A DNA stretch of 5,524 bases from G963674505 sp964575975 (GCA_964575975.1 CAZNTU010000320.1:1-5524), one strand, 5' to 3'. Counted from the stretch's first letter, positions 1-5,524 are shown. Made by a program: numbers and translations. Notes: generated by a model from the sequence alone, not told the origin.

Positions 1-30
1 ACAAGGTCGAAATATTTCAATTGGTTGCGG

Positions 31-49
31 CTTATGTTTACGATGTCAA
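31..49 (-). repeat. Left copy of the TTGACATYGTAAACWTAA element
   Basis: On the minus strand this reads TTGACATCGTAAACATAAG. It matches 16 of 18 bases of an inverted copy near the other end of the window (5477-5494). Beyond the core both copies reach a TCGACC about 40 bases from the core's first base (here GGTCGA at 5-10 on the plus strand). It directly adjoins the heptamer tract at 51-71. Its nature is unknown. Confidence 0.5.
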
Positions 50-50
50 G

Positions 51-71
51 TTATTGATTATTGACTATTTG
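51..71. repeat. AT-rich heptamer repeats (short tract)
   Basis: Three 7-bp units in register: TTATTGA, TTATTGA, CTATTTG. The tract lies downstream of the hdrA stop and is the inverted partner of the repeat tract at 121-162. The bases at 60-66 (ATTGACT) can also pair locally with 75-81 (AGTCAAT). Confidence 0.6.
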
Positions 72-134
72 GGCAGTCAATTTTGAAACTAGATCTAATT
101 TTAAATTTTTCATTTTTTAATAGTCAATAATCAA
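54..134. repeat. 16-bp perfect inverted repeat, 49-base loop
   Basis: TTGATTATTGACTATT at 54-69 is exactly complementary to AATAGTCAATAATCAA at 119-134. It stands about 30 to 110 bp after the hdrA stop. The arms are very AT-rich, the loop is long, and no U-tract follows on the minus strand, so it does not look like an ordinary intrinsic terminator. The arms consist of the same heptamers as the surrounding tracts, so the symmetry may simply come from repeats in opposite orientation. Confidence 0.7.
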
Positions 135-162
135 CGGTTAATATTCAATAGCCAATGAATAG
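121..162. repeat. AT-rich heptamer tandem repeat after the hdrA stop
   Basis: Six degenerate 7-bp units in strict register: TAGTCAA, TAATCAA, CGGTTAA, TATTCAA, TAGCCAA, TGAATAG. On the minus strand they read TTGACTA-like. The tract starts five bases after the hdrA stop codon. It is non-coding on both strands as far as I can see. Confidence 0.7.
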
Positions 163-167
163 CTTGT

Positions 168-3100
168 TCAGGCTCCGGCCGTCCCGTAAAGCGCCTCGTC
201 TATGACATCCAGCATTTTGCGCGCCCCGAACCCCTCCAAATAGGAGGCGTCGTTAGGGCAAACCGAGGCGCAGGCGCCGCATCCCTGGCACATGGCCGGG
301 TTCACGACGATCTTTTCGCCGTCGGGGTCTATCGTCCGCGCTCCGTAGGGACATGCCTCGATGCATCGTTCGCACAAAGAGCAAAGCGAATTCCTGACCT
401 TGGCAGTCGTCTTTCCGCACGGGATCGATTTCCGCGAAACAATGCGAAGCGCCCTCTGCGCCGCCGCCTTGGCCGATGCGATGCTTTCCGGAATGGAGCG
501 CGGGGAAAGGGCCAGGCCGCACGCGAACACGCCTTCCTTTATGGAATCCACCGGGCGCCACTTGCTTTCCGCCTCTTGGAAAAATCCGTCCCGGTCCTGC
601 CCGAATCCGTAAAATTCCGAAAGATCTCCGGTCAGGTTCGAGGCGACGCCGGGTGCCAGCACGATCAGGTCGGGCGAGATTTGTACGTGACGCCGAAGTA
701 TCCCGTCCCGAAGTTTCACCGTCGGCGCGCCGTCATCGGAAATCTCCATAGACGGCTTTTCATTCCGGTCGTAGGCGAAGAAGACCACGCCTTTTCTCCG
801 GGCCTCCGTGAAATATTTTTCCGCGAAGCCGCAGGTCGTCATGTCCCGATAAAGAACATAGACGTTGACGTCGGGATTCTTTTCCTTCAGATAGAGAGCG
901 TTTTTGATCGCGGAGGGGCAACAGACCCGGCTGCAATAGTTGCGGGGCTCTTCGCGGGAATCGACGCACTGGATCATGACCACCTCGTTCAGCTTTTCGG
1001 GATCGACGCTCTTGTCATTGAGTTTCCTTTCCAACTCGGATTGCGTGAGCACCTGCGGGTGTTCTCCGTTTCCATAGCTTCCCGTTTTCGCCTCCGAGCC
1101 TCCCGCCGCGACGATCATGGCTCCGTGCCGGATGTTGACGATACGGCCGTCCGTGTACTGCACAGTCGTGAAAAAGCTTCCCGCCTCCCCGTACGCGCCG
1201 ATTACGCTTGCTTCCTTGTGGACAGCGATGTTCGGGTGCTTTTCCACGCGGGAAACCGTTTCCGTCAAGAGGCCCTGCACGTCCAGGCCGTCGATGGTGC
1301 GCCGCAGCCAGAGCAGGTTTCCTCCCAATTGGTCGCTCTTTTCGATCAGATCGACGGGATATCCGGAATCCGCCACGGCCAGCGCGGCGTTCATGCCGGC
1401 GATTCCGCCCCCGATCACCAGCGCTCTTTGCACTGCGGGCACGTTCGGCGTAGTCGAAGGATCTCGGTGTTCCAGATCGGCGACCGCCATTCTCAAATTC
1501 GAAACGATTCGATTCTCCGAGAATCTTCGGCCCGTTTCCTCCGTTCGGCCGCCGGTCGCGGGCGGCGACGAAAACAAGCCCAGTTCCACGACGTTCATCA
1601 GGGTGGAATCCAGGCCGGTTTTTCGACTCAAGTCCTTCAGTTTCCGGACGAAAGAGTATGGATGGCACGCTCCGATCAATATCCGGTTCGCCCGGCCGTT
1701 TTCGATCTTTTCCGCCAGTTCGCCCCATCCCTCTGCGGAACAAAGCCTGTCCGCGACGATCACTTCGTTCACGGCGCTTCCGCGCTTGATTTCCCTCGCG
1801 ATCCTATCCACGTCCCCCGTCGATTCCAAGCGCTTTCCGCAGGAACACAACGCCGCCAGCACGACGGGCTCCTCGGTCGGATCGCCCGTCGACTCCGGCG
1901 TCTCCGTTTCCTCCAGCGCGAGACTTCCTCCGGACGCGCGAAGCACCCGCTGCGCTTCGTTGGCCGCCGCCGACGCGCAAATCACAGATTCCGCGATGTC
2001 CTTGAATTCTCCGGCCGACCCGCTCAGAAACACGCCCGCGCGATTCGTCGACGACAAGGAGAACGGAGCGGTCTTGTAGAACCCCCAAGGGTTGAGTTCC
2101 ACGCCGAGCATTTCCGCGATGCGAGCGGACGACGCGTTCGGCCTCTGTCCCGTCGAGAGCACCAGGAGATCGAACTCCTCGTCCTCCGCATGGCCGTCTT
2201 CGCCCATGAAGCGAAGGGGCAATCGACCTGCGGGGGAAGCTTCCCCGACCGAATGGAGCCGTCCCCGGACGAAACGCACGCCGTGAACGTATTCTGCTTG
2301 GTCCCTGTATCTCTGGAAAGATTTTCCAGGGGCGCGCAGATCCATGTAAAAGATGGCGGCGTCCAGCTCGGGGTCGCTTTCCTTGGCCAGCACGGCCTGC
2401 TTGATCGCGATCATGCAGCAGACCGAGGAACAAAAATCGCTCTCCTTCTGGATGTCCCTGGAACCGACGCATTGAATCCACGCGACTTTCCTGGCCGGGG
2501 AGAGGTCGCCCGGACGGAGCAGGCTTCCGCCGTAGGGTCCAGTCCCGCTCAAAAGCCGTTCGAACTCCAAATTCGTGAGCACGTTCGGGTTTTCGCCGTA
2601 TTGAAAGACGTTCTTTCCCTCCTTCGGATCGAAGAAGGATACCCCGCCGCTTAGGATGATCGCCCCGACTTCCATCTCGAGGTCCTTTTCCGCTTCGCGC
2701 TCTTGGTAGATTTTTTCGACCATGGGAACGAGAACGTCGATCTCGAACGGCTTCATGAGATATTCCCTGGCGCCGATCTTCATGGCCTCCACTGCCGTTT
2801 CGACGGTGGCGTAGGCGGTCATCATGACGACGCACAGGTCGGGGTTCGCGTCGGTCGCGCGTTTCAGAAGCTCCACGCCGTCCATGCCGGGCATTTTGAT
2901 GTCGGTCAGCATGAGATGGTATTTTTGCTCGGAAAGCATTTTCAAGGCTTCGGCGCCCGACTCCGCCATATCGACCGAGTAACCCTCGTCGGAGAGCAGT
3001 TCTTTCAAGGAATCCCTGACGACCAGTTCGTCGTCCACCACTATAATCCTGAAGGCCCCCCGCTGTTTCGAAGGAAGGCTTATGGCGTCGGCGGGGCAGA

Positions 3101-3620
3101 CTTTTTCGCATTCGCCGCACTTGGTGCAGGCCGAGAAATCGATTGCGTATGGACTCGGAATGGCGTGGGGGACCGGCGGATGGATCGCCTTTCTCGTCCC
3201 GAATCCCTCGTTGAACGAATCGGGGATTTCCACGGGACAGACATCCGAGCAAAGTCCGCAGCCGACGCAAAGCGAGGGATCGACCCCTGTCGGAATCCTC
3301 CTGATTCTCACCTTGAAATTGCCGGGCTCGCCCTCCGCCGATTCGAGTTCCGCGCCGGTCAGAATTTCGATGTTTTCTTGAAAGAAGCCCTTGCGCATGC
3401 AGAACTGCGAGGACGAATCCCGCTCGAGCAAGGGAAGCATCTTGCACATCCCGCAACGGTCCGATGGAAACTGGCGGTCCAGTTTGCCCAAAAGTCCGCC
3501 GATATGCGGCTCCTTGTCGATCAACGTGACGCCGTAGCCGCATTCGGCCAAGTCCAGGGCGGACCTGACGCCGCCTATCCCGGCTCCCACAACCAAAACT
3601 TTGCCGATTTTTCGATGCAT
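168..3620 (-). CDS. hdrA: Tandem HdrA-like FAD/iron-sulfur oxidoreductase with an internal response-regulator receiver domain
   Basis: A 1150-residue cytoplasmic protein, well above the roughly 650 residues of classical HdrA, the flavin subunit at which Hdr complexes bifurcate electrons. Domains in order: FAD fold 1 with GAGIGG at 12-17 and cysteines C56/C59; inserted ferredoxin with C118/C121/C124/C128 and C165/C168/C171/C175; receiver domain about 190-308 (D196, D197, phosphoacceptor D240, T268, K290); the rest of fold 1 with C384/C397/C401/C402 and the LSTGQRPN motif (488-495); an HdrA-type N-terminal cysteine domain about 586-680 (C592, C594, C627, C652); FAD fold 2 with GGGIAG at 737-742 and C885/C896/C900/C901; C-terminal ferredoxin with C1080/C1083/C1086/C1090 and C1111/C1114/C1117/C1121. 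Module 1 lacks the N-terminal domain and module 2 lacks the inserted ferredoxin, so they complement each other. The ATG has GAGGGAG six bases upstream. It lies 48 bp after the FrhB-like gene. The reading frame is intact throughout. HdrA family membership is secure; bifurcation, and control by phosphorylation, are inferred. Confidence 0.93.
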   Translation of the reverse strand: MHRKIGKVLVVGAGIGGVRSALDLAECGYGVTLIDKEPHIGGLLGKLDRQFPSDRCGMCKMLPLLERDSSSQFCMRKGFFQENIEILTGAELESAEGEPGNFKVRIRRIPTGVDPSLCVGCGLCSDVCPVEIPDSFNEGFGTRKAIHPPVPHAIPSPYAIDFSACTKCGECEKVCPADAISLPSKQRGAFRIIVVDDELVVRDSLKELLSDEGYSVDMAESGAEALKMLSEQKYHLMLTDIKMPGMDGVELLKRATDANPDLCVVMMTAYATVETAVEAMKIGAREYLMKPFEIDVLVPMVEKIYQEREAEKDLEMEVGAIILSGGVSFFDPKEGKNVFQYGENPNVLTNLEFERLLSGTGPYGGSLLRPGDLSPARKVAWIQCVGSRDIQKESDFCSSVCCMIAIKQAVLAKESDPELDAAIFYMDLRAPGKSFQRYRDQAEYVHGVRFVRGRLHSVGEASPAGRLPLRFMGEDGHAEDEEFDLLVLSTGQRPNASSARIAEMLGVELNPWGFYKTAPFSLSSTNRAGVFLSGSAGEFKDIAESVICASAAANEAQRVLRASGGSLALEETETPESTGDPTEEPVVLAALCSCGKRLESTGDVDRIAREIKRGSAVNEVIVADRLCSAEGWGELAEKIENGRANRILIGACHPYSFVRKLKDLSRKTGLDSTLMNVVELGLFSSPPATGGRTEETGRRFSENRIVSNLRMAVADLEHRDPSTTPNVPAVQRALVIGGGIAGMNAALAVADSGYPVDLIEKSDQLGGNLLWLRRTIDGLDVQGLLTETVSRVEKHPNIAVHKEASVIGAYGEAGSFFTTVQYTDGRIVNIRHGAMIVAAGGSEAKTGSYGNGEHPQVLTQSELERKLNDKSVDPEKLNEVVMIQCVDSREEPRNYCSRVCCPSAIKNALYLKEKNPDVNVYVLYRDMTTCGFAEKYFTEARRKGVVFFAYDRNEKPSMEISDDGAPTVKLRDGILRRHVQISPDLIVLAPGVASNLTGDLSEFYGFGQDRDGFFQEAESKWRPVDSIKEGVFACGLALSPRSIPESIASAKAAAQRALRIVSRKSIPCGKTTAKVRNSLCSLCERCIEACPYGARTIDPDGEKIVVNPAMCQGCGACASVCPNDASYLEGFGARKMLDVIDEALYGTAGA
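2697..3053 (-). other. Response-regulator receiver domain inside the tandem HdrA
   Basis: Codons about 190-308 of the large gene. The segment starts FRIIVVDDELVVRDSL and has every landmark of a functional CheY-like receiver: the acidic pair D196/D197, the phosphoacceptor D240 in LTDIKMPGMDG, the switch threonine T268 in MMTAYA and lysine K290 in MKPF. It resembles receivers of NtrC-type regulators. It lies directly after the second ferredoxin motif (CPADAISL) and directly before EVGAIILSGG, the point where HdrA proteins normally re-enter the FAD fold after a short linker. The frame is continuous and there is no second start or stop, so it is one polypeptide. Domain identity is near certain; the signal and partner kinase are unknown. 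Confidence 0.95.
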
Positions 3621-3668
3621 GGAAAACTCCCTCGATGGGTTGTCTACCTTATATATGTATATCCCGCG
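3621..3668. other. Short spacer between the FrhB-like gene and hdrA
   Basis: A 48-bp spacer holding the hdrA ribosome-binding site (GAGGGAG on the minus strand, six bases before the ATG) and an AT-rich TATATATGTATA stretch. No terminator is seen, which supports co-transcription. Unlike the other spacers it has no heptamer repeats. Confidence 0.7.
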
Positions 3669-4817
3669 CTATTTGAGTCCCACCACATCCTGGAACTCCT
3701 TTTCCTTGAACTCGGACATGGGCGGTTTTTCCCCTAGGTCCCGGCCGGGCGTATAATCGAACCCCTTCTGAATCCGGGCGGCGACCGTCTTGAAAAGTTC
3801 CGCGAGCGGAATGTCGTTCGGGCACGCGTTGGAACACTGGCCGCATCCGACGCAGGAGGCCCCCATGTGGGCCATGCGCGTCATGTGGTAGAAAAGGGTG
3901 TCCGCGGGCATTTTCACCGCGCCTTTTCTGGCCGCCCATCCAAGGTACTGCGACGGGTCGTGCTCGAACACGTCGGTGACGAACACGCATTCGCGGCAAT
4001 AGCAGACCGGACACGCCACCCGGCAATTGTAGCAATTGACGCAGTTGGCCAGATACGCGGACAGCTTTTCGAGATTGTTGACGGCCTCCGAAGTTTCGGC
4101 CATCATTTTGTCCTTGGCAACGCTCCGTTCCCCGACCAGCGAGGCTATGGCCTTTCGTCTCTCCGGAGGACTCTCCGCCGCCTGGAAATCCAGTCGCCGA
4201 AGCATTTCTTCCCCCTTCGCGCTTGCGCCCTCCAAAAGAACGTATTTCGAAGTATCGACTCCCAAAAGCCCGATCCTGACGTCGGCGCCGTCCGCGACGG
4301 GCTGCTCGCAGGTCTTGCAGGCGACGGCGATGTCGAGGCCCTCCATGCTCGTCCCTTTGCCGGAAAGGACCTGCCGCACGTACTTTTCGGTCGATTCCCC
4401 GGGAACGTTCTCCTTTTCGGCCAGTTTGAAATAGTCGGTGTTCTTGAACGCCCCGAGACAGTCGATCCCGAAGAGGACGATGTTTTCCATGCGTCCCTGG
4501 TTGAGCTTGACCAGCTCGACGAACGCCCGGATTTCGCACGAGCGCAAAACCGCCCCCACGGTTTGCCCGCTGTTTTTCCGCGTGATTTTCGACGCCAGTT
4601 TCGCGCCGTTGATCGGAAAGGCGGGGGCCAGCGGGTCGGCGTCGTCCAATCGCTTCGGCTCGGCCACCAGGGCGGGCATCACCATATTCCTCATGGGAAG
4701 TCGCATAGGCACCAGGATTGCATCCACGGCCTCCGTTTCCAAGGCCTTTTTCAATAACGACCGTATTGCCTCAAGCCGGTCCTCGTTTTTTATCTCTATT
4801 TTTGCCGTCGTAGCCAT
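3669..4817 (-). CDS. FrhB/FdhB-like flavo-iron-sulfur subunit with C-terminal 4Fe-4S dicluster domain
   Basis: A 382-residue soluble protein in two parts. Residues about 30-200 resemble the beta subunit of F420 hydrogenase/formate dehydrogenase (FrhB/FdhB), which binds FAD and one [4Fe-4S] and exchanges electrons with a soluble carrier. Typical stretches are VLRSCEIRAFVELVKLNQ (90-107) and FGIDCLG (116-122). Cysteines C94, C120, C167 and C170 are candidate ligands of that proximal cluster. Residues about 255-335 carry two ferredoxin motifs: C259-x2-C262-x2-C265-x3-C269-P and C322-x2-C325-x2-C328-x3-C332-P, with three extra cysteines (C272, C274, C277) after the first. The start has GAGAGG five bases upstream and an in-frame TGA 12 bases upstream. 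The C-terminal half recalls HdrC, but I see no CCG motif of HdrB. In bacteria without F420 the substrate could be NAD(P)H, formate-derived electrons or ferredoxin; the sequence does not decide. A lone-standing formate dehydrogenase beta subunit is the main alternative reading, and the mvhD and hdrA neighbours argue for an Hdr-type complex. Confidence 0.85.
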   Translation of the reverse strand: MATTAKIEIKNEDRLEAIRSLLKKALETEAVDAILVPMRLPMRNMVMPALVAEPKRLDDADPLAPAFPINGAKLASKITRKNSGQTVGAVLRSCEIRAFVELVKLNQGRMENIVLFGIDCLGAFKNTDYFKLAEKENVPGESTEKYVRQVLSGKGTSMEGLDIAVACKTCEQPVADGADVRIGLLGVDTSKYVLLEGASAKGEEMLRRLDFQAAESPPERRKAIASLVGERSVAKDKMMAETSEAVNNLEKLSAYLANCVNCYNCRVACPVCYCRECVFVTDVFEHDPSQYLGWAARKGAVKMPADTLFYHMTRMAHMGASCVGCGQCSNACPNDIPLAELFKTVAARIQKGFDYTPGRDLGEKPPMSEFKEKEFQDVVGLK

Positions 4818-4826
4818 GAAAACCTC

Positions 4827-4849
4827 TCAATTAGTTGCTAATTGATAAT
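4827..4849 (-). promoter_or_regulatory. Hairpin made of heptamer-like repeats at the ribosome-binding site of the FrhB-like gene
   Basis: TCAATTAG (4827-4834) and CTAATTGA (4838-4845) form a perfect 8-bp stem with a TTG loop. On the minus strand the stem ends within the GAGAGG Shine-Dalgarno sequence (4828-4823), sharing its first two bases, just before the ATG at 4817. The tract also reads as 7-bp units (AATTAGT, TGCTAAT, TGATAAT) like the other arrays. Pairing could limit ribosome access to the second gene. A regulatory role is inferred from position only; the stem is AT-rich and weak. Confidence 0.4.
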
Positions 4850-4955
4850 TTCAGCCGGCCAAAATTAAGGCCATGACCATCTTTTTCTCCTCGTATATCC
4901 AAGCCGAAAAGATCCCTTGCTCCACCATGCCGCTTTTTACGCTCGCTCGTCGACC
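4850..4955. other. Central part of the mvhD to FrhB-like gene spacer, nothing recognised
   Basis: About 100 bp without a supported gene. The only structure noted is GGCC-AAAATTAA-GGCC at 4857-4872, a four-base inverted repeat too short to interpret. No terminator or promoter could be called. Confidence 0.5.
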
Positions 4956-4983
4956 GATAACAGCTAACAGCTAACGGCCAACG
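4956..4983. repeat. Heptamer tandem repeat after the mvhD stop
   Basis: Four 7-bp units in register: GATAACA, GCTAACA, GCTAACG, GCCAACG. The tract begins six bases downstream of the mvhD stop codon. CTAACAGCTAA at 4964-4974 is exactly inverted at 5423-5433 on the far side of mvhD, so the gene is bracketed by opposed repeat tracts. Confidence 0.75.
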
Positions 4984-4989
4984 GCTCTC

Positions 4990-5412
4990 TCAAATAACCA
5001 TTTTCATTTTGGCTTGGCTCGGCCCGATTTTCCTGATCCGCTCGACCAGTTCCCGCATGGTTCCGGCGAACTGAATGCCGTCGCTGGCCCCGATCCAGGT
5101 CAATTGAAGCCTCTCCGGCTCGAAACCGAACTGGGGAAGCATGTCCTTCAAGAGTTTTATTCGTCTGCGGGCCTTGTAGTTTCCGTTGATGTAATGGCAG
5201 TCCCCCGGATGGCAGCCGCTGACCAGAACGCCGTCGGCGCCCTCCAGCAAAGCCTTGATGACGTACTGTGGATCCACCATGCCCGTACACATGACCCTGA
5301 TCAACCTGACGTTGACAGGGTAGGCCAACCGCGACGTCCCCGCCAGATCGGCCGCCGTGTACGTACACCAGTTGCAGACAAAAGCGATTATAGTAGGTTC
5401 GAAGTCTTCCAT
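4990..5412 (-). CDS. mvhD: MvhD/FlpD-type [2Fe-2S] electron-transfer subunit
   Basis: Small cytoplasmic iron-sulfur protein of 140 residues, the usual length for MvhD/FlpD (hydrogenase iron-sulfur subunit family). In methanogens MvhD passes electrons from a hydrogenase or formate dehydrogenase to HdrA through one [2Fe-2S] cluster. The five family cysteines are visible: C13 and C16 in FVCNWCTY, C42 in RVMCTGM, and C67 and C72 in GCHPGDCHY. The GAD-GVLVSGCHPGDCHY stretch is a family hallmark. There is no signal peptide or membrane segment. The ATG has GGAGG four bases upstream, and an in-frame TAA at 5439-5437 excludes a much longer start. It is the first gene of the operon in this window, 172 bp before the FrhB-like gene, and heptamer repeats flank it on both sides. 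Family assignment is very secure. The donor enzyme is not encoded here, so the electron source is unknown. Confidence 0.93.
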   Translation of the reverse strand: MEDFEPTIIAFVCNWCTYTAADLAGTSRLAYPVNVRLIRVMCTGMVDPQYVIKALLEGADGVLVSGCHPGDCHYINGNYKARRRIKLLKDMLPQFGFEPERLQLTWIGASDGIQFAGTMRELVERIRKIGPSQAKMKMVI

Positions 5413-5421
5413 GACGCCTCC

Positions 5422-5477
5422 ATTAGCTGTTAGGTATTAGCCGTCAGGTATTAGCCGTTAGGTGTTAGGTGTTAGTT
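5422..5477. repeat. Eight-unit heptamer tandem repeat upstream of mvhD
   Basis: Eight degenerate 7-bp units: ATTAGCT, GTTAGGT, ATTAGCC, GTCAGGT, ATTAGCC, GTTAGGT, GTTAGGT, GTTAGTT. The first unit abuts the mvhD Shine-Dalgarno GGAGG (minus strand, 5421-5417) with no gap, so the array makes up the immediate 5' leader of the operon's first visible gene. The other end overlaps the TTGACAT element by one base. Copy number in such arrays can vary by slippage. Confidence 0.85.
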
Positions 5478-5494
5478 TGACATTGTAAACTTAA
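5477..5494 (+). repeat. Right copy of the TTGACATYGTAAACWTAA element
   Basis: TTGACATTGTAAACTTAA, the inverted partner of 31-49 (16 of 18 identical). Downstream both copies share a GAA-containing stretch and TCGACC (here 5515-5520), with a one-base length difference. TTGACA could be a -35 box with TAACAT 16 bases later (5499-5504), pointing away from the operon, but the left copy lacks a matching -10, so I do not call a promoter. Confidence 0.5.
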
Positions 5495-5524
5495 CGGGTA
5501 ACATGCCGAATTTATCGACCCGTG

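Noticed and set aside
51..113. A 20-residue minus-strand open frame (MKNLKLDLVSKLTAQIVNNQ) downstream of hdrA
   Set aside because: No ribosome-binding site, very AT-rich, and its end lies in the heptamer repeat tract.
1..167. Rho-independent terminator for the operon
   Set aside because: No GC-rich stem followed by a U-tract on the minus strand; the only strong inverted repeat is AT-rich with a 49-base loop.
576..2654. A 692-codon open frame on the plus strand opposite hdrA
   Set aside because: It is antisense to a gene whose domains are unmistakable in the other strand. Its translation is rich in Arg, His and Pro with no recognisable domain, as expected for a shadow frame in GC-rich DNA.
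1804..3543. A 579-codon open frame on the minus strand inside hdrA in another frame
   Set aside because: Arg-rich low-complexity translation with no motif; it overlaps the first HdrA module and receiver, so it is a shadow.
3618..3671. The TAG of the FrhB-like gene is in frame with hdrA and the 16 codons between them contain no stop, so read-through would fuse the two proteins
   Set aside because: hdrA has its own strong ribosome-binding site and ATG, nothing indicates stop-codon recoding, and a stop-free run of 16 codons is common by chance.
5422..5477. CRISPR-like array
   Set aside because: Units are 7 bp, contiguous and degenerate with no spacers, and no cas gene is present.
5477..5504. 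A plus-strand promoter TTGACA-16 bp-TAACAT
   Set aside because: The spacer is shorter than ideal, the -10 match is weak, no plus-strand gene is visible, and the left copy of the element lacks a corresponding -10.

Overview
The window carries one compact three-gene operon, entirely on the minus strand, for a flavin/iron-sulfur electron-transfer complex of the heterodisulfide reductase (Hdr) type. In transcription order the genes are: a small MvhD/FlpD-type [2Fe-2S] adaptor (5412-4990), an FrhB/FdhB-like flavo-iron-sulfur subunit with a C-terminal pair of ferredoxin motifs (4817-3669), and a 1150-residue double HdrA (3620-168). Each gene has a clear Shine-Dalgarno sequence, and an in-frame stop lies upstream of each chosen start. 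The genes are moderately GC-rich. The spacers are mostly AT-rich.

The unusual gene is the double HdrA. Its first HdrA-like module (residues 1 to about 560) has an FAD site and the usual inserted two-motif ferredoxin. Between that ferredoxin and the return to the FAD fold it also carries a complete response-regulator receiver domain (about residues 190-308). The phosphoacceptor Asp240, acidic Asp196/Asp197, Thr268 and Lys290 are all present. The second module (about 585-1150) has the N-terminal HdrA cysteine domain, a second FAD site and a C-terminal two-motif ferredoxin. The two modules together hold one full set of the cofactor domains of a classical HdrA plus an extra flavin fold. The receiver suggests that phosphorylation could act on the redox enzyme itself.

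No HdrB (CCG-domain) or HdrC gene and no hydrogenase or formate dehydrogenase catalytic subunit lies inside the window. The complex is therefore incomplete as seen, or it works with partners encoded elsewhere. By analogy with Hdr/Mvh and Hdr/Fdh complexes, MvhD would link an electron donor to HdrA, HdrA would split or merge electrons at its flavin, and the FrhB-like protein would be a further entry or exit point. This is inference.

The non-coding DNA is dominated by degenerate 7-bp tandem repeats (TTAGCTG / TTGACTA-like). They sit directly at gene boundaries: just after the hdrA and mvhD stops and directly against the Shine-Dalgarno sequences of mvhD and the FrhB-like gene. Near both window ends the repeats adjoin an imperfect inverted copy of TTGACATYGTAAACWTAA. 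I see no RNA gene, CRISPR array, transposase, convincing promoter or rho-independent terminator.

The gene content points to a strict anaerobe. A sulfate-reducing or syntrophic bacterium of the Desulfobacterota (former Deltaproteobacteria) is the most natural guess, but this rests on general family knowledge and is only moderately supported.
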